A DNA stretch of 15,548 bases from JBAZOO01 sp041648735 (lineage in GTDB: Bacteria > Verrucomicrobiota > Lentisphaeria > Oligosphaerales > CAITYL01). The position numbers and the translations under genes are program-made. Position 1 is the first letter of the stretch. Each line of letters starts with the position of its first letter. This document shows, piece by piece, positions 1 through 8,046 of the stretch. The stretch covers positions 1-15,548 of the forward strand of contig JBAZOO010000047.1 of NCBI GenBank assembly GCA_041648735.1. The letters are read 5' to 3'. The notes under the pieces are model-generated. The model had not been told where the DNA came from. It saw nothing but the letters and a program-made list of their open reading frames with translations, and searched no databases.

Positions 1-165
1 CACAAGATGCCGGCGGCGGGTGTCACGCCTATAGCCAAGCACGCCAGGGCAATAAATCAAGTCTCTCCCTATGGTTTCAGGCCGCCGTGCCGGTGGCTTC
101 GCTGAAGCGTGAACTCCAACCCGGGCCGGCCGCCAAAACGGAAACCATTGGCATGGGCGGGGCGG
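1..165. other. Region without a supported gene downstream of the permease
   Basis: This stretch follows the stop codon of the minus-strand permease gene. I see no convincing coding region, RNA gene or U-tracted terminator. A GC-rich imperfect hairpin lies around 82-98 (arms GCCGCCG and CGGTGGC with one G-T pair, 3-nt loop), but it has no T-run on either side. A LolD-type ATPase partner gene does not begin here. Confidence 0.5.
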
Positions 166-1461
166 TCAGTTCTCTTCGCGCAGGGCCTGGGCCGGGGAAA
201 GGGCGGCGGCGAAGAGGGCGGGGACGACGGCGCCGGCGATGCAGAGCAGGAGCGAGACGACAGTGATCACCCCCAGGTCGGCCGGGGTCAGGTAGGCCGG
301 GATCTGGCTGAGGTGGTACAGCTCCTTGGGGAAGACTTCCACCCCCATGACCTTGCCCAGGAGCCAGGCGATCGGGTTGCGGAAGCGCACGACCAGCAGG
401 CCGGCGCCGATGCCGAGGCCCGTGCCCAGCACGCCGATGGCCGCCCCTTGCAGGAGGAAGATCCGGGCGATGGCCAGCCGCCCCATCCCCACCGCCTTGA
501 GGATGCCGATCTCCTTCGTCTTCTGCACCACCACCGTGATCAGGGTGCCGGCAATGCCGAAGGCGGCGACGATGACGATGAAGAAGAGCAGGAAGAACAT
601 CAGGTTCTTCTCCACCTTCAGGGCGCCGAAGAGCTGGCGGTTCGCCTCCTGCCAGGAGAGCAGCCGGTAGTCGAGGAACTGGTCGGCCAGGGCTTGGAGG
701 AAGCCGTCCATGGCGAAGGGGTCGGGGACCTTCACCTGGATGGAGGTCGCGCTGTCCAGGGGCAGGCCGAAGAGGTCGGCGGCCTGGTCGAGGTGGATCA
801 GGACGATGGCGGAGTCGAAGTCGTAGACGCCTTGGGAGAAAATGCCGGCGACGGTCACCTCCTCGGGCAGGTAGACCGTGTCGCTTGGCCGGATCTCCAC
901 CTGGCCGTCCGGCCGCCACTGGATGTTCTGGGTGAGCTTGGCCGGGGCGTGGATGAGCAGTTTCGAGCCGAGCTTCAGCCCCAGTTCCTGCGCCAGCTCC
1001 CGCCCGACCAGCGCCTCGCCGGGCTGGATTTCGTAGCGGCCGGCGAAATCGGGGTTTTCGAGGCGGGTGACCTGCCGGTCCAGCTCCGGGCGGATGCCCT
1101 TGAGGAACTTGGGGGTGATCCGGTCGCGCACCTGGAGCAGGACGGGGCCGTCGATCACGGGCGAGCCGTGGCCGCCCAGCTTCTCGATGGCGGCCAGGAT
1201 CGGCGCCGGGTCATGGATGGCCGCGGGGCGGTCCGGCTGGAGCGAGAGGGGCGGATAGACTTGGAGGTGCGCCTGCATGTCGAGGATGCGGGCGCGGATG
1301 TCGCGGTTGAAGCCGGACATGATGGCGCTGACGATCACCAGCAGCGCCACGCCGAGCACCGGCCCGAGCACCGAGAGCAGGGTCAGGAACGAGACGAAGG
1401 TCCGCTTCGGGCGCAGGTAGCGCAGGGCGAGGAGGAGGTCGGCGGTGGGCGGCAGGTTCAT
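166..1461 (-). CDS. LolC/LolE-type ABC transporter permease (lipoprotein-releasing family)
   Basis: Predicted inner-membrane permease of the FtsX/MacB-like superfamily, in the LolC/LolE branch that extracts lipoproteins from the inner membrane with a LolD ATPase. The product is 431 aa, close to the usual 400-420. It has an N-terminal membrane helix (about residues 22-46), a large periplasmic domain, and three C-terminal helices (about 287-311, 334-358, 395-421). After the second helix comes the motif TKEIGILKAVGM, typical of this family, and the C-terminus SPAQALREEN is also typical. The start MNLPPTADLL was chosen because its ATG overlaps the glmS stop (ATGA), which suggests translational coupling; an upstream in-frame extension would run through glmS. 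No ATPase gene is visible in the 165 bases downstream. LolC and LolE cannot be told apart from sequence alone, and another FtsX-like exporter is possible. Confidence 0.88.
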   Translation of the reverse strand: MNLPPTADLLLALRYLRPKRTFVSFLTLLSVLGPVLGVALLVIVSAIMSGFNRDIRARILDMQAHLQVYPPLSLQPDRPAAIHDPAPILAAIEKLGGHGSPVIDGPVLLQVRDRITPKFLKGIRPELDRQVTRLENPDFAGRYEIQPGEALVGRELAQELGLKLGSKLLIHAPAKLTQNIQWRPDGQVEIRPSDTVYLPEEVTVAGIFSQGVYDFDSAIVLIHLDQAADLFGLPLDSATSIQVKVPDPFAMDGFLQALADQFLDYRLLSWQEANRQLFGALKVEKNLMFFLLFFIVIVAAFGIAGTLITVVVQKTKEIGILKAVGMGRLAIARIFLLQGAAIGVLGTGLGIGAGLLVVRFRNPIAWLLGKVMGVEVFPKELYHLSQIPAYLTPADLGVITVVSLLLCIAGAVVPALFAAALSPAQALREEN

Positions 1462-3317
1462 TCGACGGTGACGCTTTTGGCGAGGTTCCGCGGCTGGTCG
1501 ATCGCGCAGCCACGGAGCCGGGCGATGTGGTAGGCCAGCAGTTGCAGGACCACGGCCACGGTGACCGGCGCCACCAGGTAGGAGGTGCGCGGCACCGCGA
1601 TCAGGTGCTGGGCAACCTTGCCGACGGCGTTGATCGTCTCGACGTCGCCCTCGGTGACAATGGCGATGACGGGGGCCTGGCGCGCCCGGCACTCCTGGAT
1701 GTTGCCGAGCATCTTTTCCTTGCCCGGCGTGTCGGTGGCGATGGCGATCACCGGCACCGTTTCCTCGAGCAGGGCGATGGGGCCGTGCTTCAGTTCGGCG
1801 GCGTTGTAGCCTTCGGCGTGGATGTAGCTGATTTCCTTGAGCTTCAGCGCCCCCTCCAGCGCCACCGGATACATGTGGCTGCGGCCGATGAAGAAGCAGT
1901 TCTGGATGTCCTTGTAGGCCGCCGCCAGGCCGGCAATCTCGTCATTGAGCTTGAGCGCCTGTTCCACATACTCCGGGATCCGCTGGATCTCCTTCAGGAT
2001 CACCCGCCCCTGCTCCCGGGAGAGGCGGCGGCAGCGGCCGAACTTGAGCGCCATTTGCAGGAGCACGGCCACCTGGCAGGTGAACGCCTTGGTGGAGGCG
2101 ACGCCGATCTCGGGGCCGGCATGGAGGTAGACGCCGCGGCCGGTTTCGCGGGCGATGGTGGAGGCGACCACGTTGCAGAGGCCGGCCACCAAGGCGCCTT
2201 TCTGCTTGGCCTCGCGGACGGCGGCGAGCGTGTCGGCAGTCTCCCCCGACTGGCTGACGGCAAGCACGAGGTCATGCGCGCCGATGATCGGGTTGCGGTA
2301 GCGGAACTCGGCCGCCTGGTCCAGCTCGGTGTGCAGGTTCGCCAGCTCCTCGAAGTAATAGTCGCCGACCATTCCGGCATGGAGCGAGGTGCCGCAGGCG
2401 ACGATCACCAGCCGCTGGATGCTGGCGAGGTCGCGCGGCTCCAGGTTCAGCCCGGAGAGCTTGGCCGTGCACTGATCCTCGTCCAGGCGGCCGCGGGTGC
2501 AGTTCCGCAGGGCGTCGGGCTGCTCGAAGATCTCCTTGAGCATGAAATGCTCGAAGCCGCCCTTTTCCGCGGCCTGCGTGTCCCACTCGATCTGGGCGAC
2601 TTCCCGGGTGACGGGGACGTTGTGGATGTTGCGGATGTCCACCTTGTCATGGCGCACGACCGCCACGTCGTCGTCATCGAGGTAGATCACCTTCTGGGTG
2701 TGCGAGACCACGGCGGCGGCGTCGCTGGCGATGATCGTCTCGTTTTCACCCACGCCGATCAGCAGCGGGCTGCCGCGGCGGGCGACGACCAGCAGGTCCG
2801 GCTCCTTGGCGGCCATCACGGCGATGCCGAAAGTGCCTTCGACCAGGCGCAGGGCGGCGCAGACGGCGCTGAGCAGCGACCCCTTTTCCGTGTAATACTC
2901 GCCGACCAGATGGGCGAGCACCTCCGTGTCGGTCTGGGAGAGGAAAGTGTGCCCCTTGGCCTCGAGCTGGCGGCGCAGCCCCGCGTAGTTTTCGATGATG
3001 CCGTTGTGGACCAGGGCGACCTTGCCGCTGTTGTCCAGGTGCGGGTGGGCGTTGGCGTCGGTCGGGGCGCCATGGGTGGCCCAGCGGGTGTGGGCGATGC
3101 CGATGGAAATCCCTTCCTGGAAGGCCGGCGGCCACTCCTTGTAGACGCAGTCGGCCAGGACTTGCACCTTGCCGGCCTTCTTCAGGATCTCGAGGGTGCC
3201 GTTGCGGATGACGGCGAGGCCGGCCGAATCGTAGCCGCGGTATTCCAGCCGTTTCAGGCCGTTGAGCAGGATTTCGATCGTGTCCCGGTTGCCGACGTAG
3301 CCAACAATGCCGCACAT
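1458..3317 (-). CDS. glmS: Glutamine--fructose-6-phosphate aminotransferase (isomerizing)
   Basis: Cytoplasmic enzyme making glucosamine-6-phosphate from fructose-6-phosphate and glutamine, the first step toward UDP-GlcNAc for peptidoglycan and lipopolysaccharide. The product is 619 aa (family about 605-615). It starts MCGIVGYVG, so Cys2 is the glutaminase nucleophile after Met removal. The class-II amidotransferase domain shows RGYDSAGL and HTRWATHG (about residues 76-83). Two SIS sugar-isomerase domains follow, with ACGTSLHAG and SQSGETADT in the first and LEGALKLKEISYIHAEGYNA in the second, ending in the family C-terminus DQPRNLAKSVTVE. The start is fixed by the obligatory MCGI and by AAGGAG eight bases upstream (3326-3331). 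It overlaps the permease gene by 4 nt. No family key residue appears missing. Confidence 0.98.
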   Translation of the reverse strand: MCGIVGYVGNRDTIEILLNGLKRLEYRGYDSAGLAVIRNGTLEILKKAGKVQVLADCVYKEWPPAFQEGISIGIAHTRWATHGAPTDANAHPHLDNSGKVALVHNGIIENYAGLRRQLEAKGHTFLSQTDTEVLAHLVGEYYTEKGSLLSAVCAALRLVEGTFGIAVMAAKEPDLLVVARRGSPLLIGVGENETIIASDAAAVVSHTQKVIYLDDDDVAVVRHDKVDIRNIHNVPVTREVAQIEWDTQAAEKGGFEHFMLKEIFEQPDALRNCTRGRLDEDQCTAKLSGLNLEPRDLASIQRLVIVACGTSLHAGMVGDYYFEELANLHTELDQAAEFRYRNPIIGAHDLVLAVSQSGETADTLAAVREAKQKGALVAGLCNVVASTIARETGRGVYLHAGPEIGVASTKAFTCQVAVLLQMALKFGRCRRLSREQGRVILKEIQRIPEYVEQALKLNDEIAGLAAAYKDIQNCFFIGRSHMYPVALEGALKLKEISYIHAEGYNAAELKHGPIALLEETVPVIAIATDTPGKEKMLGNIQECRARQAPVIAIVTEGDVETINAVGKVAQHLIAVPRTSYLVAPVTVAVVLQLLAYHIARLRGCAIDQPRNLAKSVTVE

Positions 3318-3573
3318 GGCTGTGACTCCTTGAAGAAACTGCACAGACTCCCCTTGGCCCGGCCACGGGGCAGAACCCGCCAACTATAGTTCTGGAACCG
3401 GGATTCGGCATCCCGTCCCCTGGCGCGGCTCGCGCCGCGCCAGGGGACGATTCGCCAAGGCAACCTCATGTACGAAAGCCGTGGCGGCGGCGCAAACGTC
3501 ATTGTGCCGATTACATTGTCAGGCCACGGCCCGCCACTTCGTGGGTGGGGCTGAACCGAGCGAGGCATGCGCC
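3318..3573. promoter_or_regulatory. Divergent intergenic region between glmS and the pseudopilin gene
   Basis: This 256-base gap must hold the promoters for leftward glmS and rightward pseudopilin transcription. I see the glmS ribosome binding site (3326-3331, AAGGAG on the minus strand) and a TATAGT-like box at 3383-3388 on the minus strand, inside the palindrome AACTATAGTT, but no good -35 partner. A strong hairpin lies at 3414-3449. I saw no glmS ribozyme, but I could not run a covariance model. A GTG at 3481 opens an in-frame 31-codon extension of the pseudopilin gene, which I did not accept as its start. Confidence 0.45.
3414..3449. repeat. Perfect 16-bp inverted repeat (hairpin) between divergent genes
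   Basis: The arms 3414-3429 and 3434-3449 are exact reverse complements (CGTCCCCTGGCGCGGC and its complement), with a 4-nt loop TCGC. No T-run follows on either strand, so it is not a classical intrinsic terminator. It lies about 97 bases upstream of the glmS start. It could be an attenuator or leader structure, a transcription barrier, or a dispersed palindromic element; the sequence does not decide. Confidence 0.7.
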
Positions 3574-4242
3574 ATGCGCCCCCTTTTACCTGTCCCCAGC
3601 CGGGCCGGCCGCCGGCCGCCGGCCTTCACCTTGATCGAATTGCTGGTGGTGATTGCGATCATCGCCGTGATTGCCGGAATGCTGCTGCCCGCCCTGGGCA
3701 AGGCGCGGGAGAAGGCGCGGGCCATCGAGTGCAAGGGCAACCTCAAGCAGCTCGGGCTGGGCGTGGCCATGTACCGCCAGGACTACGAGGAGCGGATGCC
3801 GCCGTGGATCAGCACGCTGTTCCCGGACTACATCGAGGCGGAAGGCAGCTACCATTGCCCGGATGACGGCAATCCCCCGAACACCCCCGACAACCAATGG
3901 AACCCGCGGCTGACGATGCCAGGCGACCCCTTCGCGGAGGCGTTCGACCGCCCCGGCAGCGTGGGCAAGTACGGCAACAACCCCAACCCGGCGGTGCATC
4001 GGATCAGCTATTTCTACGAGTGCTCCGAAGCGACCTGCTCGTGGAGCTACAATGGCGTCACTGGCACCTGGGGCGAAGTCAAGGCGGAGCAGCGCAAGGA
4101 GTATGACGAGTCGCTCTTCCCGATCATCCGCTGCAGTTGGCACCGCCGGCCAGCCAAGGACGGCCCGGTGTTCAACGTCTCCTGGCTGAGCAACGTCTTC
4201 GAGAGCAAGGACAAGTGGGAGGATGGCGTCTGGGTGCCGTGA
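3574..4242 (+). CDS. Type II/IV pseudopilin-like protein (prepilin N-terminal methylation motif)
   Basis: Predicted exported pilin-like protein of 222 aa. A 17-residue basic, proline-rich leader ending PPA is followed by FTLIELLVVIAIIAVIAG, the prepilin peptidase recognition segment with Glu at +5 of the mature protein, and then a helix ending in GKAREKARAIECKGNLKQLG. This matches the DUF1559-like pseudopilins that are expanded in PVC bacteria. Residue -1 at the predicted cleavage site is Ala rather than the usual Gly. The globular domain contains several cysteines and a CSWHRRPAKDG segment, only loosely like the H-X9-DG motif of this group. The ATG at 3574 was chosen because it gives a normal leader and has GAGG eight bases upstream; a GTG at 3481 would add 31 atypical residues. 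The gene lies 52 bases before the secretin gene. Whether it is a subunit of that machine or an unrelated exported protein is unclear. Confidence 0.85.
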   Translation: MRPLLPVPSRAGRRPPAFTLIELLVVIAIIAVIAGMLLPALGKAREKARAIECKGNLKQLGLGVAMYRQDYEERMPPWISTLFPDYIEAEGSYHCPDDGNPPNTPDNQWNPRLTMPGDPFAEAFDRPGSVGKYGNNPNPAVHRISYFYECSEATCSWSYNGVTGTWGEVKAEQRKEYDESLFPIIRCSWHRRPAKDGPVFNVSWLSNVFESKDKWEDGVWVP

Positions 4243-4294
4243 CCGCCGCCGGCTGGGGGACGAACGGGTTTGCTTCAACCACAGGGCTTCGACC

Positions 4295-6178
4295 ATGCAG
4301 AAACAATTGCTCGGCCTGCTGCCGCTCCTGCTCCTGACGGTCTCCTGCCGGCACCTCGCGCCGGAAAGCCCCCCCGCCGCCGCCACCCCCGAGGCCATGG
4401 AGCGGCAACTGAAGCTGGAACGGGCCGCGGAGGACCGGCGCACGTTGGAGCAGGCGACGGCGCTGCTCGCGGACGCGCGCCTGGACGAGGCGGCGGCGCT
4501 GGCCCAGGGGCTGCTGGCCGGCGGCAGCCCCTGCGCCGTGGACGCGGGGCACCTCCTGGCCGAGGCCGAGCGCCGGCGGGCGGTGAATGCGCAGTCGCGC
4601 TACCCCAGCCTCTCCGAGAACCTCGCCCTCGGCGAGGTGACGGAGCGCGGGCGGCTGCCGGCCACGTATGGGCAGACGCTGGTCATCGCCAAGGGGCGCG
4701 ATCTCCAGGAAGTGCCGGCCGGGCCGATGGAGAAGCTGGTCAACAAGCCGGTCAGCATGCAGCTCGAAAACGCCTCGGTCCGCGACATCGTCATGGAGCT
4801 GAGCAAGGTGGATGGGCTCAACATCGTCGCCGACCAGGCGTTGACGGGCGACGCCGCGGCCGGCGGCCCGGCGGCCCTGACCATCCAGGTGAAGGATGTG
4901 CCCTTGCGCGAGGTGCTCAGCTACATTGCGCGCAACCTGGGGATCGCCTTTTACCTCAGCGACAACGTGGTCTGGGTGAGCAAGGCGGATCCGAGCCTCG
5001 CCGGGCCGCAACTGGAGACGCAGATCTACAGGATCCAGCGCGGCTTCATTCCAGAGGGCGTCGCCGCCAGCGACGGGGCGGCTGCGGCCGGGGGCGGCGC
5101 CCAGCCGGCGGGCGGGGGTGGTGGTGGCGGCGGGAGCGATGATGAGCTGCAAGTGGCGCTGGACACCGCGCTGGCGCAGAGCCCGCAGGGCGCGTCCATC
5201 TCCATCTTCCGCAGCCGCAACCTGCTGCTGGTGCGCAACACCCGCGAGAACCTGCGGCTGGTCGAGAAGATCCTCAAGGAGTTCGACCAGGAGCCGAAGC
5301 AGGTGCTGATCGAGTCGCGCTTCGTCACCGTCTCCCAGAAGGAATTGAAGGAGCTTGGCACCAAGATCAACAGCCTGAAGATGAGCAAGGCGGCCGGTTC
5401 CGACGAGTGGGTGACCTCGCTGGTGGCCGGCAACAAGTTCCCCGTGGGGCAGTTGGACGCCACCGGCACCAGCGTGACCCTCGCCGGCATCCTCGGCGAA
5501 TATTCCTACGAGGCAGTGCTGGCGGCGCTGGACAACATGAGCACCTCGAAGACCCTGAGCGCGCCGCGGCTGACCGTGCTCAACAACCATTCCGCCTCGA
5601 TCCACAAGGGGCGCGACCTCTATTACTGGGAGGAGTGGGAGGCGGACACCAACACGGTGACCACCGACGGCAGCACCTATCCGGTCGCCAACCCCCGCCC
5701 CTCCGGCACCCCGACCCGCGAGAAGCTGGGCATCACCTTGGACGTGAAGGTCAGCGTCGGCAACGACGGCAAGACGGTCATGCTCGCGCTGGCGCCCAAG
5801 GTCTCGTCGCTCCAGGGGTTCTTCACCTATGGCACCTCGAACAACCCGGATCCTGGCGCCGGCGGCAACGGCACCACCCCGCCGCCGGCCGACGGCGGCA
5901 CCCAGGTGGTCGGCTACCAGTTGCCGGTGATCCAAGAAAGCTCCGTCACCACCGCGGTGGCGGTCAAGAGCGGGGAGACGGTCGTGCTCGGGGGCACCTT
6001 GGAGAACACTGACGAGGTGAAGGTGGAAAAGGTGCCGTTCCTGGGCGACATCCCGCTGCTGGGCTGGCTGTTCAAGCACAAGTCGCGCCGCGCCGAGCCG
6101 GAGCATCTTTTGATTTTCGTGACCGCCAAGGTCATCAGCGGCAGCGGTGAATTCGTCGAGGTCCGGGAACCCCAGTGA
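4295..6178 (+). CDS. Secretin (GspD/PilQ-family outer-membrane channel), probable lipoprotein
   Basis: Outer-membrane channel subunit of a type IV pilus or type II secretion-like machine; 627 aa. The N-terminus is a signal sequence ending LLTVSC, so Cys18 may be lipidated, though Thr at -3 is weak for a lipobox. An Ala/Glu-rich helical region follows (about 30-100), then an STN/N0 domain (about 145-230, with VSMQLENASVRDIVMELSK) and one N1-like domain (about 240-335) interrupted by a Gly/Ala-rich insert with eight consecutive Gly (about 273-280). The secretin core runs from QVLIESRFVTVSQKEL to the signature VPFLGDIPLLGWLFK near residue 580-595. A canonical T2SS GspD has more N domains, so the layout is closer to the Amuc_1098-type pilus secretins of PVC bacteria. 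The ATG at 4295 gives the signal peptide; the frame is open farther upstream, overlapping the pseudopilin end. The stop overlaps the next start by one base. Confidence 0.93.
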   Translation: MQKQLLGLLPLLLLTVSCRHLAPESPPAAATPEAMERQLKLERAAEDRRTLEQATALLADARLDEAAALAQGLLAGGSPCAVDAGHLLAEAERRRAVNAQSRYPSLSENLALGEVTERGRLPATYGQTLVIAKGRDLQEVPAGPMEKLVNKPVSMQLENASVRDIVMELSKVDGLNIVADQALTGDAAAGGPAALTIQVKDVPLREVLSYIARNLGIAFYLSDNVVWVSKADPSLAGPQLETQIYRIQRGFIPEGVAASDGAAAAGGGAQPAGGGGGGGGSDDELQVALDTALAQSPQGASISIFRSRNLLLVRNTRENLRLVEKILKEFDQEPKQVLIESRFVTVSQKELKELGTKINSLKMSKAAGSDEWVTSLVAGNKFPVGQLDATGTSVTLAGILGEYSYEAVLAALDNMSTSKTLSAPRLTVLNNHSASIHKGRDLYYWEEWEADTNTVTTDGSTYPVANPRPSGTPTREKLGITLDVKVSVGNDGKTVMLALAPKVSSLQGFFTYGTSNNPDPGAGGNGTTPPPADGGTQVVGYQLPVIQESSVTTAVAVKSGETVVLGGTLENTDEVKVEKVPFLGDIPLLGWLFKHKSRRAEPEHLLIFVTAKVISGSGEFVEVREPQ

Positions 6179-8046
6179 TGCGGCTCTGGAAACGCGAACA
6201 GGTTGTCGTCGGCCTGGATCTGGGACAGGCCACGGCCAAGGCGGTGGCCTTGCGCCAGCGGGAGCACGGCGCCCCCGAGCTGGTGGGTGCCCTGTGCCTG
6301 GATTTCCGCGCGGAAGGGATTCTCGGCCCCGAGGAATTGCGCGGCCATCTGCCGAAGTGGCTCAAGGGGGCTGGGTGGGCCGGCTGGGAGGCCGTCGCCG
6401 CCCTGCCGTCCCATGCCGCCATGATCCGCATCCTGGATTTTCCGCCGGTCAAGGACGCCGGGATCCTGGAGCGGATGATCGAGCATGAGACGCAGCAGGT
6501 GGCGGGGCTCTCCGAAGAGCTGTTCGTGCATGGGCACGTCTGGCAGCCGCCCCGGCGCAACCATCCGAACCCCGTGCTGCTCGCCAGTTGCCGCCAAGCG
6601 CAACTGGAGGAACAGGGGGAGGCGCTCGCCGCCGCTGGCTTGCAGTTCCAGGGCTTCGGCGTCGCCGGGCTGGCCCTGGCCAACGCCTGGCTCGCCCTGA
6701 ACCCCGCGGCGGCGGAGGCCGCGCCGCCCCAGCTCTTGTTGGACATGGGGACGGCGGGGACGACCTTGGTCGTGCTCAGCCGGGGGCAGGTGACCCATCT
6801 CAGCGTGCTCCCGGTCGGCACCAGCCGCTACGTCCAGGCCCTGGCGCGCCACGGCCAGCTTGAGGAAGAGGCGGCGGCGGCGCGGTTGCGCGGCGGCGCG
6901 CTGACGCCGGCGGAGCTGGCGGCGCTCGCCCAGGTGCATCGCCTGGTGGAGGCGGAGCTGCGCGGCGAACTCGACCAGTGGCGGCTCCAGGAAAAACCGG
7001 CCTTCGACGAGAAGGAGCCCGGCTTCATCGGCCTCTGCGGCGGCGGCGCCGGCCTGCCGGGGCTGGCCGACGCCTTGGGCCGGGCCTTCGCCTGTCCGGC
7101 GCAGCCCATCGGCGTGAAGACGGGCGACGGACCCGCCGATCCCGCCTTCCTGGTCGCCTATGGGCTGGCCTTGCAGGGGCTCGGCGCCGCCCGGATTCCC
7201 GTGGCGCTGGCGACGGAGCGGCAGCGCCGCCTGTTCCGCCGCCACCGGAACTTCAAGTTCGCCTTGGCGGCGACGCTGCTGTTCAGTTTCTCCTTGATCC
7301 TGCTCTTCGCCGGCCTTTTCCGGCGGACGCAGACGGAATGGGCCGCCCTCGAAGCGCGGCGCCAGGAGCTGCAACGCTGCGCCGATCTCATCCCCGAACT
7401 GCAACGCTCCACGGAACGGCTCGATTCGCGGGAGCGGATGATCATCCCCCTGGCCGCCAAGGCGAACCGCTACTGGCGCTTTCTTGACGCCATTGCCGCC
7501 GTCGCCGCCGCCAAGGGTGAAGGCGATTGGCTTTTCTATCTGGGCGACAGCGACAGCTACCGGGCCGGCGCGGCCGCCGCCGACGGCGCCCAGCCGGAAG
7601 CCGCGGCCAAACCGGCGGCCCCTGGCGGCCTTCGCGGGGCCGGCTTCCCCCTGGCGGGGCTGCCGCTGCTGGGCACGGCGGCCGGCGGCGAGGGCGGCGA
7701 GGGCGGCGGAGGCGGTGGGGAGGCGGAGTTTGGCGAACGGCTGGCGGCGGAGGCGGTGGCGCCGTTGCGGACACTGGTGCTCTTCGGCTACACGGTGCAG
7801 CCGGAGCGCTCGATCCGCCCCGTCAAGGCGATCCAGAACAAGCTCAATGCCGCGGGGCTCTTCGCGGGCGTCGATTCCCTTGCCCAGGCGGTTGACCGGC
7901 CCGCCCTCTTCCAGCCATGGCAGGAGTTCCTGGCCCGCCGCCCCGACCTCCGCTTCAACGCCTTCCCCTTCGCCCTCCGCCTGCCCTTCGCGACCACCGA
8001 CATCCGCCCCCCCGCCGACGAGCCCCGGAAGGAAGGCAAGCCATGA
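6178..8046 (+). CDS. PilM-like actin-fold ATPase fused to a PilN-like membrane/periplasmic domain
   Basis: Predicted inner-membrane assembly protein of 622 aa. Residues 1-345 are PilM/FtsA-like: phosphate-1 motif VVVGLDLGQATAKAV (about 9-23), phosphate-2 motif LLLDMGTAGTTL (about 186-197) and adenosine motif GGGAGLPG (288-295). A membrane helix follows (about 360-381), then a short coiled-coil segment, a Gly/Ala/Pro-rich linker (about 460-515) and a final domain (about 528-610) of the size and position of PilN's periplasmic part. In most type IV pilus operons PilM (cytoplasmic) and PilN (single-pass) are separate proteins, with PilM gripping the PilN N-terminus; here they are one chain. The ATG at 6178 overlaps the secretin stop (TGATG), and the stop overlaps the next start (ATGA). 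The PilM half is clear; the PilN label for the C-terminal half is inferred from topology and position. Confidence 0.85.
   Translation: MRLWKREQVVVGLDLGQATAKAVALRQREHGAPELVGALCLDFRAEGILGPEELRGHLPKWLKGAGWAGWEAVAALPSHAAMIRILDFPPVKDAGILERMIEHETQQVAGLSEELFVHGHVWQPPRRNHPNPVLLASCRQAQLEEQGEALAAAGLQFQGFGVAGLALANAWLALNPAAAEAAPPQLLLDMGTAGTTLVVLSRGQVTHLSVLPVGTSRYVQALARHGQLEEEAAAARLRGGALTPAELAALAQVHRLVEAELRGELDQWRLQEKPAFDEKEPGFIGLCGGGAGLPGLADALGRAFACPAQPIGVKTGDGPADPAFLVAYGLALQGLGAARIPVALATERQRRLFRRHRNFKFALAATLLFSFSLILLFAGLFRRTQTEWAALEARRQELQRCADLIPELQRSTERLDSRERMIIPLAAKANRYWRFLDAIAAVAAAKGEGDWLFYLGDSDSYRAGAAAADGAQPEAAAKPAAPGGLRGAGFPLAGLPLLGTAAGGEGGEGGGGGGEAEFGERLAAEAVAPLRTLVLFGYTVQPERSIRPVKAIQNKLNAAGLFAGVDSLAQAVDRPALFQPWQEFLARRPDLRFNAFPFALRLPFATTDIRPPADEPRKEGKP

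Noticed and set aside
77..151. Short minus-strand frame downstream of the permease
   Set aside because: About 25 codons, no ribosome binding site and no recognisable product.
109..1533. Plus-strand frame antisense to the permease
   Set aside because: The translation is Glu/Asp/Gln/His-rich shadow sequence, and the permease has real membrane helices and family motifs.
1527..3389. A 620-codon plus-strand frame antisense to glmS
   Set aside because: Its product has no recognisable domain, and glmS on the other strand is certain.
3318..3573. glmS ribozyme/riboswitch upstream of glmS
   Set aside because: I saw only a simple perfect hairpin and no recognisable ribozyme core; a covariance search would be needed to exclude it.
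4172..6106. A 644-codon minus-strand frame antisense to the secretin
   Set aside because: No domain is visible, and the secretin motifs are clear on the plus strand.
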